The notes: a model not told the origin generated them from the sequence alone. Shown: positions 8,909 through 17,560, counted from the first letter of the stretch. The stretch: DNA of 64,000 bases from Halomonas huangheensis (GCF_001431725.1 NZ_CP013106.1:3472001-3536000), one strand, 5' to 3'. Made by a program: numbers and translations.

Positions 8909-10048
8909 TCAGGCATTGAGTTCGTAGCCCTGGATATCTTCCTCGGTCACTAGCGCCACTGCCGGATCCAGCATGGTGTTGAGGTGAGCCCGGAACAGCT
9001 TTGAAGCATCCTCGTCCTTGTTGGCCCACTCAAACCACAGAGGTATCGCCGCTTCACGGAATCGCTCCGCATCATTCTCCGAGAGATGGATGATTTCAAC
9101 GCCCTTCTCTCGATACTTGGGCCAGGCCTCAGCGTTGGCCTTCTGGATCGCCGCGTAGTGGGTACGGGAATAAGCTGCCACCAGGTCGTGCATCAGATCC
9201 TGGACCTGGGTCGACATTCGCTCGAAAGCACGACGGTTAACCGAGATATCCATGAGATCGACGGCCTGGTGTAAACAGGGTGTCGAAGGTGGGCCCATGA
9301 TGATGTAGTCAGTCACCTGCCAGAATCCCAGCTCAAAGTTGACTGCCGCACCGGTGTAATCTGCAGCATCGATGGTGCCCTTCTCAAGCGCCGGATAAAC
9401 CTCGGAACCGGGCAGCAGAGTAGTGCGAGCACCGATCTTGGCAAAAGTCTCGGCGACAATGCCGCCAGGCATGCGAATCTTGACGCCTTCGAAATCATCG
9501 AAGCTGCGCAGAGGCACCTTGGAGTGGATCAGGTTGAGATCATGGTGCACATAGCCAAGTAGCTCTTGCCCCTGCTTGCGATAGAGATCCTTGGCGATGC
9601 CGAACCCTCCGTAGGCACCGAACATCATGTCCCATTGATGCGGCACCGACAGTCCCATGGGATAGGCAGTGAGAAATACTCCCGCGGGCATCTTGCCGGG
9701 CCAATACACGGTGAACCAGTTCTGCCCATCGAGTACACCATTGCGCACCGCATCGGCGACTTCAAAATCCCCTGCTACGGCTCCAGCCGGGAAGGGCTCG
9801 ATGCTGACCTCACCGCTGGTCGCTTCGACAATGCCATTGGCCCATTCCTCGAAAATACGATACCCCGTAGTTCCCGGTTGCCACGATGACTGCATGCGGA
9901 TGCGAATACCTTGCTGGGCCTGGGCATTGACCACCCAGGGAGCAGCCACAGCGGCCGCGGAGCCAATAGCGGCTGCCTTGAGAAAGCGCCGGCGTCCTGT
10001 CTCGTTCTTGCGGGGTGCCTCACTGGTATTGTTGTCTGTTGTTGTCAT
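8909..10048 (-). CDS. TRAP transporter substrate-binding protein (DctP/TakP type), Tat-exported
   Basis: A 379-residue periplasmic binding protein. The start at 10048 is preferred over an upstream in-frame ATG because AGGAG precedes it and the result is a proper leader: GRRRFLKAAAIGSAAAVAAP near residues 17-36 is a twin-arginine signal, with cleavage after VVNAQA. The mature part resembles the TakP/2-oxoacid branch rather than TeaA-type ectoine binders: SSWQPGTTGYRIFEEWA, IRMPGGIVAETFAKIGA, and GTIDAADYTGAAVNFELG. The substrate is therefore more likely a monocarboxylate or 2-oxoacid than ectoine, despite the nearby ectoine genes. First gene of a two-gene operon with the fused permease. Confidence 0.88.
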   Translation of the reverse strand: MTTTDNNTSEAPRKNETGRRRFLKAAAIGSAAAVAAPWVVNAQAQQGIRIRMQSSWQPGTTGYRIFEEWANGIVEATSGEVSIEPFPAGAVAGDFEVADAVRNGVLDGQNWFTVYWPGKMPAGVFLTAYPMGLSVPHQWDMMFGAYGGFGIAKDLYRKQGQELLGYVHHDLNLIHSKVPLRSFDDFEGVKIRMPGGIVAETFAKIGARTTLLPGSEVYPALEKGTIDAADYTGAAVNFELGFWQVTDYIIMGPPSTPCLHQAVDLMDISVNRRAFERMSTQVQDLMHDLVAAYSRTHYAAIQKANAEAWPKYREKGVEIIHLSENDAERFREAAIPLWFEWANKDEDASKLFRAHLNTMLDPAVALVTEEDIQGYELNA

Positions 10049-10573
10049 GACGGAACTCCTGATGGGATCAAGTAGGTACGAAAGCCGCCTGCCCTGATTG
10101 GCCTTTCGCACAACTTCTGCACAGCTTCTGCACAAACATGGAACGGGAGTCTTCCCGCTTCCGGGTTTCTTGTTGTTGTCCGTCCCTGCCCTGAGTCACG
10201 TCAGCACACATCCACCCAACGCCATACTCAGGCTGCCAGTCGTCCCTGAACGGAACACCACATATCTGTTGGTGCGGAAAACCAGCGCTGACCACCATGC
10301 GGTGTTGCCCTTTGAAAGCTAGCGAATAGCCCCCTACCTTCAACGCCATAATTCAACGTTCGCTATATCGAGCATTGGTCAGACCAACAGATAAATGATC
10401 ACCCGACCTCACCATTGCTGCGCTCGTTACGGTATGACCAATTTTAATTAACCACGCCTACTACGACCAAAGCACGACACCAGGATTACCGATAATCGTC
10501 ATCAACAGGCTATCCTCCAGTGCGCTCTTGCTGCTGGAGAGCACCACATACACACCATGATTCGGAGATCTGG
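10049..10573. other. Divergent regulatory region of the TRAP operon and EamA gene
   Basis: No gene seen in this 525-bp gap. It holds a direct repeat CTTCTGCACA twice (about 10110-10134), the palindrome at 10375-10387, a second related site at about 10428-10443, and an AT-rich stretch TTTTAATTAA at 10442-10451 that may be part of a promoter. Confidence 0.5.
10375..10387. promoter_or_regulatory. PdhR/LldR-like operator TTGGTCAGACCAA
   Basis: A perfect palindrome of the TTGGTnnnACCAA form used by FadR-subfamily GntR regulators such as PdhR and LldR. A second site GGTATGACCAAT (about 10431-10442) keeps the GGTnnnACC core 54 bp away. Regulators of that group respond to pyruvate or lactate, which would fit a 2-oxoacid-type TRAP carrier. 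No GntR-FCD gene is in the window, so the regulator would act from elsewhere. Confidence 0.55.
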
Positions 10574-11467
10574 ATGACAGTGGAACGTCAGTGGCCAGCC
10601 TTGCTTATGCCGATACTCTTTGTGCTGCTGTGGAGTACCGGTTTCATCGGTGCTCGTTTTGGTCTGCCCTACGCGGAACCCTTCACCTTTCTGGTGATCC
10701 GTTTCGTACTGACACTACTGTTGCTGATACCGCTGGTAGGGTTGATGCGCGACGCCTGGCCCGCCGGACGCAAGCTCTGGGGACATGCCGCGATATCCGG
10801 CTGTCTTGTGCATGGCATCTATCTGAGCGGCGTGTTCTATGCCATCGATCTCGGCATGCCGGCGGGATTGGGGGCACTACTGGTGGGATTGCAGCCGCTG
10901 GTGACGGCGATACTGGCTGGACCTCTGCTGGGTGAGCAGCTCAACAAGGCACAATGGGCCGGGCTGGTGTTGGGTCTCGTGGGCATCAGTCTGGTGCTTG
11001 GTGGCAAGCTCGATCCCACATCCTTGCAGTTCGATGGTTTTGGCTGGCCGGCCCTGGTCTGTATTGGCGCCGCCCTGCTGGGTATATCCTGCGGTACTCT
11101 GTATCAGAAGCGCTACTGCACGGGCATGCCGCTACTCGGTGGCACCGTTGTGCAGTACCTGGGAGCTCTGGCGGTAACCGGAGTGGGTAGTCTGGCGTTG
11201 GAGCAACGCCAGATCGAATGGAACACGACCTTTATTCTGACCCTGGCGTGGCTGGTACTGGTGCTGTCGATCGCCGCCATTCTGCTGTTGATGACGCTGA
11301 TCAAGAATGGCGCAGCATCCCGCGTGGCCAGCCTGTTCTACCTTGTACCGCCAGTGACCGCACTGGAAGCCTGGTGGTTGTTCGACGAACAACTTCCCAG
11401 CCTATCGTTGCTGGGCATGGCGATCGCCATAGCCGGGGTGGCATTGGTAGTGAGAAGCCGTCAATAA
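10574..11467 (+). CDS. EamA/DMT-family transporter
   Basis: A 297-residue inner-membrane protein with ten predicted hydrophobic segments in two EamA repeats (about residues 10-140 and 150-295). Typical features are LLWSTGFIGARFGLPYAEPF near the N-terminus and PLLGEQLNKAQWAGLVLGLVG closing repeat one. The start at 10574 is chosen for the CGGAG ribosome site; the frame extends 54 bp further 5'. Family members export amino acids or metabolites, but the substrate here is unknown. It stands alone on the plus strand between the minus-strand TRAP and ectoine operons and is convergent with eutC. Confidence 0.88.
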   Translation: MTVERQWPALLMPILFVLLWSTGFIGARFGLPYAEPFTFLVIRFVLTLLLLIPLVGLMRDAWPAGRKLWGHAAISGCLVHGIYLSGVFYAIDLGMPAGLGALLVGLQPLVTAILAGPLLGEQLNKAQWAGLVLGLVGISLVLGGKLDPTSLQFDGFGWPALVCIGAALLGISCGTLYQKRYCTGMPLLGGTVVQYLGALAVTGVGSLALEQRQIEWNTTFILTLAWLVLVLSIAAILLLMTLIKNGAASRVASLFYLVPPVTALEAWWLFDEQLPSLSLLGMAIAIAGVALVVRSRQ

Positions 11468-11480
11468 GCGACTACGGACA

Positions 11481-11536
11481 TCGTAGCTCGTAGCTCGTAG
11501 CTCGTAGCTCGTAGCTCGTAGCTCGTAGCTCGTAGC
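11481..11536. repeat. Heptamer satellite (TCGTAGC)8
   Basis: Eight perfect copies of TCGTAGC fill the gap between the EamA stop and eutC. The array ends at 11536 and the eutC stop codon starts at 11537, so the repeat abuts the coding end exactly. The same unit is found at 25702-25771 and 61971-62020. Confidence 0.95.
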
Positions 11537-12490
11537 TCAATTCTGCTCCTGTTCCAGCCTGGCTAACGCAAATCCGGCAATGGCGGTGTCCTGTACCCCC
11601 GTTCCAGTAAGGTCGCAGACGGTAATGTCGCTCCGGTCCTTACGCACTTGCTTGCCTTCGGCAATGACCTGTCCCAGCTCGATGACCTCAAACGGTACGT
11701 TGCGTCCGGCGAAGGCCTTGAGCTCACCGTTACTCTCGCTCTGGGCGCGGGTATCGCAGACAAACACGTCGGCACCGGTCATCACGCTTTCATCCAGCTC
11801 ACGCTTCTCGGGGCTATCCGAGCCCATAGCAGTGACGTGAACACCATCAGGCAGGTCATCACCGTTCAGAATCGGGGTCTGTGAAGGCGTGGTGGTAATG
11901 ATGATATCGGCCTGCCGACAGGCGAGGCTGGCACTATCGTGAACATTGACCTCAAGACCTTTGGCGCGCACCGGAATAGCCCAGGTCTCGGCCGCATCGC
12001 GTCGCCGGGCCCAGACATCCACCACCCTGATATCACGAACCAACTGCAGCGCCTCAATCTGCTTCGTCGCCTGCTCGCCAGCACCCAGCACCGTGACCCG
12101 GTGGCTATCCTCGCGCGACAGATGTTTGGCAGCAATAGCGCCAGCCAGCGCGGTACGCACCATGGTCAGATAACCCTCATCGAAGAGCACAGCGTCGACC
12201 AGCCCGGTCTTCGCCGAGAACACCATCATCAGACCATTGAGGCTAGGCAAGCCGATCTTCGGGTTGTCGAAGAACCCTGGGCTGACCTTGATCGCAAAAC
12301 GGCTATTGCCGCGAATATGCGCCGTCTTGACGTCGACCTCGCCATTGGACTCCTCGATGGTCATCGATAGAATAGGTGGCTGCACTACCGTGCCACGCCC
12401 CAACGCTGCGAAGCCCTCCTCAACGGCCTCCAGAGCGGCGACGTCGATCTTGACTACCTCGGTGATTCGATCACGTTGAAAAAGCTGCAT
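11537..12490 (-). CDS. eutC: Ornithine cyclodeaminase/mu-crystallin family protein EutC
   Basis: A 317-residue NAD-dependent enzyme of the ornithine cyclodeaminase family. A Rossmann motif VTVLGAGEQATKQIEAL lies near residue 130, with family signatures NPKIGLPSLNGLMMVF and ITTTPSQTPIL. The start at 12490 is supported by GGGAGAGG; the frame is open to 12637 but that would overlap eutB. In ectoine-degrading bacteria EutC and EutB are encoded with the doe genes and are thought to convert 5-hydroxyectoine to ectoine, although the chemistry is not fully settled. It is the last gene of the cluster. Confidence 0.88.
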   Translation of the reverse strand: MQLFQRDRITEVVKIDVAALEAVEEGFAALGRGTVVQPPILSMTIEESNGEVDVKTAHIRGNSRFAIKVSPGFFDNPKIGLPSLNGLMMVFSAKTGLVDAVLFDEGYLTMVRTALAGAIAAKHLSREDSHRVTVLGAGEQATKQIEALQLVRDIRVVDVWARRRDAAETWAIPVRAKGLEVNVHDSASLACRQADIIITTTPSQTPILNGDDLPDGVHVTAMGSDSPEKRELDESVMTGADVFVCDTRAQSESNGELKAFAGRNVPFEVIELGQVIAEGKQVRKDRSDITVCDLTGTGVQDTAIAGFALARLEQEQN

Positions 12491-12581
12491 CCCTGAACCT
12501 CTCCCATTGTCGAAGCGGCCACCCAGCGCCACGCTGCATGGCAATGAACTCAACTCAAGTGACTTCCAACGCGCCACCAAC

Positions 12582-13595
12582 TCATAAATCAGTGGCCAGC
12601 TGACGGGCCCGGTCAAAGGTTTCCAGTGCCACCCCATTACCGGAGATCACCAACGCGATACGCTGGCCGCGAATATCGATGGCATGCTCGGTAATCGCCG
12701 CAAGCCCAACGACCGCGGCTCCTTCCACCAGAATCTTTTCATGTTGCAACATATTGACCATGGCCTCGGCAATCGCCTTTTCCGAAACCTGGTAGTGATC
12801 ATCCATGACCTCGCGTACCAGAGCGAAGGTGCAGTGATTATCCAGGCCAATGCCACCACCCAGAGAGTCGCCAAGACTCTCGACCTCGTCCACCGCCACC
12901 GGTTTGCCGGCTTCGAGACTCTCGAACATGGCGGCACCGGCCGACAGGCTAACGCCTGTGACCTGCAACTGCGGACGAATGCTCTTGAGTGCCGCACCTA
13001 CCCCGCCCAGCAACCCTCCACCGGAAAGACCGATGAAGACGCGATCGAGTTCGGGCTGATCCTCAAGCAATTCGATACCGATGGTGCCTTGTCCTGCTGC
13101 TATCAAGGCATCGTCGAACGGCGGTATCAATGTCATGCCTTCTTCGTTCACCAATCTTGCAGCTTCCTCGAAGGCTTCATCCTGGCTCACGCCGACACGT
13201 TTCACCGTGGCTCCCAGTGCTTCGATGGCGGCTACCTTGTTGTCCGGCACCAGTCGCGAAACACAGATCACCGCCGGAACTCCCAGACGTGAGGCTGCAT
13301 AAGCCACAGCTCGCCCATGGTTGCCGGTGGACGCCGTAGTGACCCCTGCCGCCAGAGCTTGCTGGCCACGCTGCTCGATCAGCGCCGCAATCATGTTGGT
13401 GGCGCCGCGCAGTTTGAAAGCCCCGGTTGGCTGGAGGGTTTCGAGCTTGAGATGGATATCCGCGTCGAAACGCTCACTGAGCACCTGCGAGCGAATCAAC
13501 GGTGTACGACACACCTGGCCTTCGATGCGGCGTCTCGCACGGTAGATCTGAGCCAGGCTGACGCCATGACCCGGTGTTGTGTCTTGTGCAGTCAT
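12582..13595 (-). CDS. eutB: Threonine dehydratase-like PLP enzyme EutB
   Basis: A 337-residue fold-type II PLP enzyme. The cofactor lysine is in TGAFKLRGATN (about residue 61), the phosphate-binding loop is GLSGGGLLGGVGAAL, and ASTGNHGRAVAYAAS is the substrate Asn loop. AAGGAC precedes the ATG at 13595. With EutC it is thought to act on 5-hydroxyectoine, possibly as a dehydratase-type step. General serine/threonine dehydratase activity cannot be excluded from sequence, but position next to doeD and eutC makes the ectoine role much more likely. A terminator-like hairpin separates it from doeD. Confidence 0.88.
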   Translation of the reverse strand: MTAQDTTPGHGVSLAQIYRARRRIEGQVCRTPLIRSQVLSERFDADIHLKLETLQPTGAFKLRGATNMIAALIEQRGQQALAAGVTTASTGNHGRAVAYAASRLGVPAVICVSRLVPDNKVAAIEALGATVKRVGVSQDEAFEEAARLVNEEGMTLIPPFDDALIAAGQGTIGIELLEDQPELDRVFIGLSGGGLLGGVGAALKSIRPQLQVTGVSLSAGAAMFESLEAGKPVAVDEVESLGDSLGGGIGLDNHCTFALVREVMDDHYQVSEKAIAEAMVNMLQHEKILVEGAAVVGLAAITEHAIDIRGQRIALVISGNGVALETFDRARQLATDL

Positions 13596-13635
13596 TCACG
13601 CGTCCTTCGTTGGCTCGACACACAAATCAGCACGC

Positions 13636-13665
13636 AAAAAGGCCGCCCTCTATTGCGGGCGGCCT
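13636..13665 (-). terminator. Terminator/attenuator between doeD and eutB
   Basis: On the minus strand GGCCGCCC/GGGCGGCC (13657-13664 with 13641-13648, loop of 8) is followed by a T-run (complement of 13636-13640). It lies 12 bp after the doeD stop and upstream of eutB, so it could end the doe transcript or partly uncouple eutBC from it. Confidence 0.85.
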
Positions 13666-13677
13666 GGCACGTCATGC

Positions 13678-15087
13678 TCAAGCAGTCTGCAGAACGCCTT
13701 CGCGAACCAGCTCGTCGGTTACCTTGTTCACCGCGCGCTCGGTGCGAGCCACAATCTCGTCGATATCATCACGCGTCGCAATCAGCGGCGGCGCGAAGCC
13801 GAGAATGTCGCCCTGCGGCATGGCACGTGCGATCAGGTTTTCCTCCAGCGCGGCAGCGGCGATACGCGGGCCAACCTTGAGGCTCGGATCGAAGCTGCTG
13901 CGAGCGGATGGGTCTGCCGAAAATTCCAGCGCCGCCAGCATACCTACACCACGTGCGTCACCCACGATCGGATGGTCACCGAAGGCCTGCTGCATACGCT
14001 GCTGCAGGTAAGCACCAGTATCGGCAGCATTCTGGGTCAGGTTCTCGCGCTCGATGATCGCCAGGTTCGCGAGACCAGCGGCACAACCCAGCGCATGGCC
14101 GGAATAGGTCCAGCCGTGACCGATCGGACCCAGTTCACCAGTACCCTGCTCCAGCACCTTCCACACACGATCACCAACGATAACGCCAGACAGCGGCTGA
14201 TAGGCGCTGGTCAGGCCCTTGGCGACGGTGATCAGGTCCGGCTTGATGTCGTACTTGTGGCTACCGAAGTTGGAACCGATACGCCCGAAGCCACACACCA
14301 CCTCATCGGCAATCAACAGTATGTCGTACTTGTTGAGCACCGCCTGGATAGCAGCCCAATAGCCTTCCGGCGGCGCGACGATACCACCAGTACCCAGCAC
14401 CGGCTCACCGATAAACGCTGCTACGGTATCCGGACCTTCAGCGAGGATCATTTCCTCGAGCTTCTCGGCACACCAGGCAGAGAACTCACGCTCACTCATC
14501 CCCTGCTGCTCAGCAGCGCGTTGGTAGTAATGAGGCGCTTCGGTGTGCAGCACACCAGCCATCGGCAGATCAAACTGGTCGTGGAACGCCTTGAGGCCGG
14601 TCAGTGAACCTGTCGCCAGGCCAGAACCATGGTAGCCACGCTGGCGTGAGATGACCTTCTTCTTCTGCGGACGGCCCAGCACGTTGTTGTAGTAACGCAC
14701 CAGCTTGAGCTGTGTCTCGTTGGCATCGCTACCGCCGAGCCCGTAGTAGACCTTCGACATGCCCGGGCCCGCGAGTTCAAGAATCTTCTCGGACAGTGCA
14801 ATCTGCGGCTCGTTGGAATGGCCAACATAGGTATGGTAGTAAGCCATTTCCAGCGCCTGCTGATAGATGGCCTCGGCCACCTCGGTACGGCCATAGCCGA
14901 TATTCACACAGTACAGACCGGCGAAACCATCAATGAACTCGCGACCATCCTTGTCGACGATGTTGATGCCCTTGCCACCGGTGATTACGCGGCCCGCCGC
15001 ATCGCCATGAGCAAAGTCACGCAGGTGAGTGGAGGCATGGAAGGTAACCTTGCGGTCACGATCAATCAGTTCCTGATGGGTAGTCAT
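13678..15087 (-). CDS. doeD: L-2,4-diaminobutyrate transaminase DoeD
   Basis: A 469-residue class-III aminotransferase. The PLP lysine lies in ITVAKGLTSAYQPLSG, preceded by LLIADEVVCGFGRIG, and the N-terminal HASTHLRDFAHG is typical of the omega-transaminase branch. GGAAAAAAGGAAT precedes the ATG. In ectoine breakdown it converts L-2,4-diaminobutyrate to aspartate-4-semialdehyde. Placement between doeC and eutB in the standard doe order supports this over a generic omega-amino acid:pyruvate transaminase. Confidence 0.9.
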   Translation of the reverse strand: MTTHQELIDRDRKVTFHASTHLRDFAHGDAAGRVITGGKGINIVDKDGREFIDGFAGLYCVNIGYGRTEVAEAIYQQALEMAYYHTYVGHSNEPQIALSEKILELAGPGMSKVYYGLGGSDANETQLKLVRYYNNVLGRPQKKKVISRQRGYHGSGLATGSLTGLKAFHDQFDLPMAGVLHTEAPHYYQRAAEQQGMSEREFSAWCAEKLEEMILAEGPDTVAAFIGEPVLGTGGIVAPPEGYWAAIQAVLNKYDILLIADEVVCGFGRIGSNFGSHKYDIKPDLITVAKGLTSAYQPLSGVIVGDRVWKVLEQGTGELGPIGHGWTYSGHALGCAAGLANLAIIERENLTQNAADTGAYLQQRMQQAFGDHPIVGDARGVGMLAALEFSADPSARSSFDPSLKVGPRIAAAALEENLIARAMPQGDILGFAPPLIATRDDIDEIVARTERAVNKVTDELVREGVLQTA

Positions 15088-15110
15088 ACTTGATTCCTTT
15101 TTTCCTAGCT

Positions 15111-15131
15111 CCCCGGCTACCTGCCGGGGAA
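15111..15131. promoter_or_regulatory. Stem-loop in the doeC-doeD spacer
   Basis: CCCCGG-CTACCTG-CCGGGG forms a short GC-rich hairpin 25-45 bp upstream of the doeD start with no T-run following on the minus strand. It may set relative mRNA stability within the operon. Confidence 0.4.
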
Positions 15132-15188
15132 ATCATTGGATCAATACGGCATTCAGACGCCGCCGTGCAATACTGTGAATTGGTTCTA

Positions 15189-16658
15189 TCAACTACCGGA
15201 CACAGAGCCCATGGCACCAAGGCAGTAGTACTTGGTCGACAGGTATTCATCGATTCCCATCGCACCGCCCTCACGGCCCAGCCCGGACTGTTTGACCCCC
15301 CCGAAGGGCACAGGGGGACCAGTCATCTTCACCGAATTGACCGATACCATGCCGAAATCCAGCGCACGCATCAGTTTCCAGATGCGACGGATATCATGGG
15401 TATAGATATAAGCGGCCAGGCCATACTCGGTATCATTTGCCATGGCGATGACTTCATCGTCATCACGATATGCCGTTATTCCGGCTACCGGCGCAAAGTT
15501 TTCTTCACGCCACACTTTCATCTGCGACGTTACACCGGTCAGTAGCACCGGCATGAAGAAGTTCTCACCCGGAGCATCAGACTGATCACCAGCCACCAGA
15601 GTTGCGCCACGAGACACTGCGTCATCAACAATGGACAGCGCGCCTTCGACAGCACGACGATGAATCAATGGCCCGAGATCAACCTCACTCTCCATGCCAT
15701 CACCCACTGTCAGCGCCGCCATGCGCTCAGCAAAGTGCGCGACAAACTCGTCGTGAATCGATTCGTGTACCAATATGCGGTTAGCCGCAAGACAGTCCTG
15801 ACCTGCCGTCTGGAACTTGGCCGCCACGGCTGCCAGAGCGGCCTCGCGCGGATCCATATCCGGCCCGACGATGAAGGGAGCGTTGCCGCCCAATTCCATC
15901 GACATGCGCTTGACGGTATGCGCGCACTGCTCGATCAGAATGCGACCCACCCTGGTGGAACCAGTGAAGGACACCGCCTTGATACGATCATCATCACAAA
16001 GCTGACGCGACAGCGGCGCCGACTCGCCCAACACCACATTGAAGATGCCCGCAGGAATTCCAGCACGCTCGGCCAGCTCCGCCAGCGCAAGCGCCGAAAA
16101 CGGCGTTTCGTGAGCAGGCTTGACGATCACCGGGCAACCGGCTGCCAGCGCAGCCGCCGCCTTGCGGGTGATCATCGCCAGCGGGAAGTTCCAGGGCGTC
16201 ACCAGCAGCGCGATGCCGACCGGCTCCTTGATGGTGCCCAGAGCCGCATTAGGGATATGGCTGGGAATCGTCTCGCCATAGGTACGCTTGCCTTCCTCGG
16301 CAAACCAGCGCACGAAGCTGGCACCATACTCGACCTCGCCACGGGAATCCGGCAGCGGCTTGCCCTGCTCGAGAGTCATGATGGTGGCGAGGTCCTCACG
16401 ATGCTGCTGGATCAGGTCATACCAGGCGAGCAGACGCTCGGCACGCTCATCGGCACGCAGCGCACGCCAGTTGGCAAAGGCATCCTCAGCGGCATCGACA
16501 CAAGCACTGATCTGACGCGACTCGAGCAACGGAATATGGCCAATGACCTCGCCATTGGCTGGATTGACCACCGCCTCTTCACGGCCTTCGTCACCGCTGG
16601 TCCACTTACCGCCGATGTAGGCATACTGACGAAACAGTCGCGGATCACCTAGTTTCAT
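15189..16658 (-). CDS. doeC: Aspartate-semialdehyde dehydrogenase DoeC (succinate-semialdehyde dehydrogenase-like)
   Basis: A 489-residue NAD(P)-dependent aldehyde dehydrogenase. The general-base Glu is in MELGGNAPFIV, the catalytic Cys is in TAGQDCLAANRI, and VTPWNFPLAM is the conserved cofactor segment. The start at 16658 has GGAGG 6 bp upstream; the frame extends to 16904 without support. In the ectoine pathway it oxidises aspartate-4-semialdehyde to aspartate, the last step before central metabolism. Sequence alone would read as GabD-like; the doe context decides the name. Confidence 0.9.
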   Translation of the reverse strand: MKLGDPRLFRQYAYIGGKWTSGDEGREEAVVNPANGEVIGHIPLLESRQISACVDAAEDAFANWRALRADERAERLLAWYDLIQQHREDLATIMTLEQGKPLPDSRGEVEYGASFVRWFAEEGKRTYGETIPSHIPNAALGTIKEPVGIALLVTPWNFPLAMITRKAAAALAAGCPVIVKPAHETPFSALALAELAERAGIPAGIFNVVLGESAPLSRQLCDDDRIKAVSFTGSTRVGRILIEQCAHTVKRMSMELGGNAPFIVGPDMDPREAALAAVAAKFQTAGQDCLAANRILVHESIHDEFVAHFAERMAALTVGDGMESEVDLGPLIHRRAVEGALSIVDDAVSRGATLVAGDQSDAPGENFFMPVLLTGVTSQMKVWREENFAPVAGITAYRDDDEVIAMANDTEYGLAAYIYTHDIRRIWKLMRALDFGMVSVNSVKMTGPPVPFGGVKQSGLGREGGAMGIDEYLSTKYYCLGAMGSVSGS

Positions 16659-16933
16659 GACGCTACCTCCCCCTGAGCGGCTGTCGTGGCAATACAACAA
16701 GCCCCAACAGCAAAAAATGTGGCATCCATGGCCCGTGGCCATTCGATGCCCCCATGGTAAGGGAGGTGCGTCCTCAGGACTTTTTGAACCCAGGCCGATC
16801 AAATATGGTTTTTTTTGTCGCCAGCAGAGAAATGTCGGTTTTTTCTGCGCTTGAGCCATCGGAGGAGCGTCACGCGCGGAAGAGCCCCGGAAAACCACGC
16901 GCACAAGGAAATCAATCCGTGGTAGAGAGCGAC
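16659..16933. other. doeX-doeC intergenic region
   Basis: A 275-bp spacer without a gene. A run of eight T at about 16806-16816 (A-run on the transcribed strand) and no clear hairpin are seen. The length suggests a separate promoter for doeC-doeD downstream of the doeX gene. Confidence 0.4.
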
Positions 16934-17410
16934 TCAGAATGCCATAGCGTCACCGTCAAAGCCTGGACTGGGACGCTTGACGGTCTTGGTCACGATATAG
17001 GTGAAATAGCGCTCAATACCGATATCTGACGTCAACCAGGCATCAATCAGGCGTTGGTAGGCATCTATCGATTCGGACTCGACCTTGATCAGGTAGTCCA
17101 CACCCCCACCCACTGCAACGCACTCGGTCACCGCCGCGGTGTCCTGCACCAATTTCTCGAAGCGCTGGAAACTTTCGGCATTGTGCTGCTTCAGCTCGAT
17201 CTGGACCCAAACCGGTGTTTTCGGCACCAGCACTCGGGCATTGATCTGCGCCGAATAGCCCTCGATGATACCGGCCTTTTCCAGCCGACGTACGCGCTCC
17301 CAGCAGGGACTGACAGACAGGTTGATGGATTCCGCCAAACGGGACTTGGTAATGCGCCCATCACGCGACAGGATCGAGAGTATCTTCAGGTCGTAACGGT
17401 CAAGTTTCAT
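16934..17410 (-). CDS. doeX: Lrp/AsnC-family regulator DoeX
   Basis: A 158-residue regulator. The winged helix-turn-helix fills residues about 4-62 (LDRYDLKILSILSRDGRITK, then NLSVSPCWERVRRLEKAGII), followed by an AsnC-type ligand domain with AVTECVAVGGGVDYLIKV. The start at 17410 gives the standard Lrp length; the longer frame to 17467 adds nothing recognisable. It lies inside the doe operon between doeB and doeC, as in known ectoine-degradation clusters, and is expected to control it. Confidence 0.9.
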   Translation of the reverse strand: MKLDRYDLKILSILSRDGRITKSRLAESINLSVSPCWERVRRLEKAGIIEGYSAQINARVLVPKTPVWVQIELKQHNAESFQRFEKLVQDTAAVTECVAVGGGVDYLIKVESESIDAYQRLIDAWLTSDIGIERYFTYIVTKTVKRPSPGFDGDAMAF

Positions 17411-17509
17411 GTGCAGCTTTGCAGTTGTCGGGTCAAACCGCCCCGGCGCGTGGCACGGGGCGGACACGAATCGGGCGCGGGTAGTGCAGGCCTCCTCCGT
17501 TTCGATGAT

Positions 17510-17560
17510 GTTGCTACCTTCAGCGGTGTTGCTACCTTCAGCGGTGTTGCTACCTTCAGC
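17510..17560. repeat. 18-bp tandem repeat, 2.8 copies
   Basis: GTTGCTACCTTCAGCGGT occurs at 17510-17527 and 17528-17545, with 15 bp of a third copy to 17560. The array sits in the doeB-doeX spacer, 100-150 bp upstream of the doeX start, so it could touch DoeX expression. Confidence 0.9.

Noticed and set aside
6565..10048. Annotation of the TRAP system as TeaABC/UehABC ectoine transporter
   Set aside because: The binding protein looks TakP-like, the permease is a DctQM fusion, and the upstream sites resemble PdhR/LldR operators; proximity to the doe genes alone is not enough.
11481..11536. CRISPR array or attachment site
   Set aside because: The 7-bp units have no spacers and there are no cas or integrase genes nearby.
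13579..14607. 342-codon open frame opposite doeD
   Set aside because: Antisense shadow of a well-supported aminotransferase; composition is His/Arg/Gln-rich and no family features were seen.
15660..16652. 330-codon open frame opposite doeC
   Set aside because: Antisense shadow in GC-rich coding sequence; no recognisable motif.
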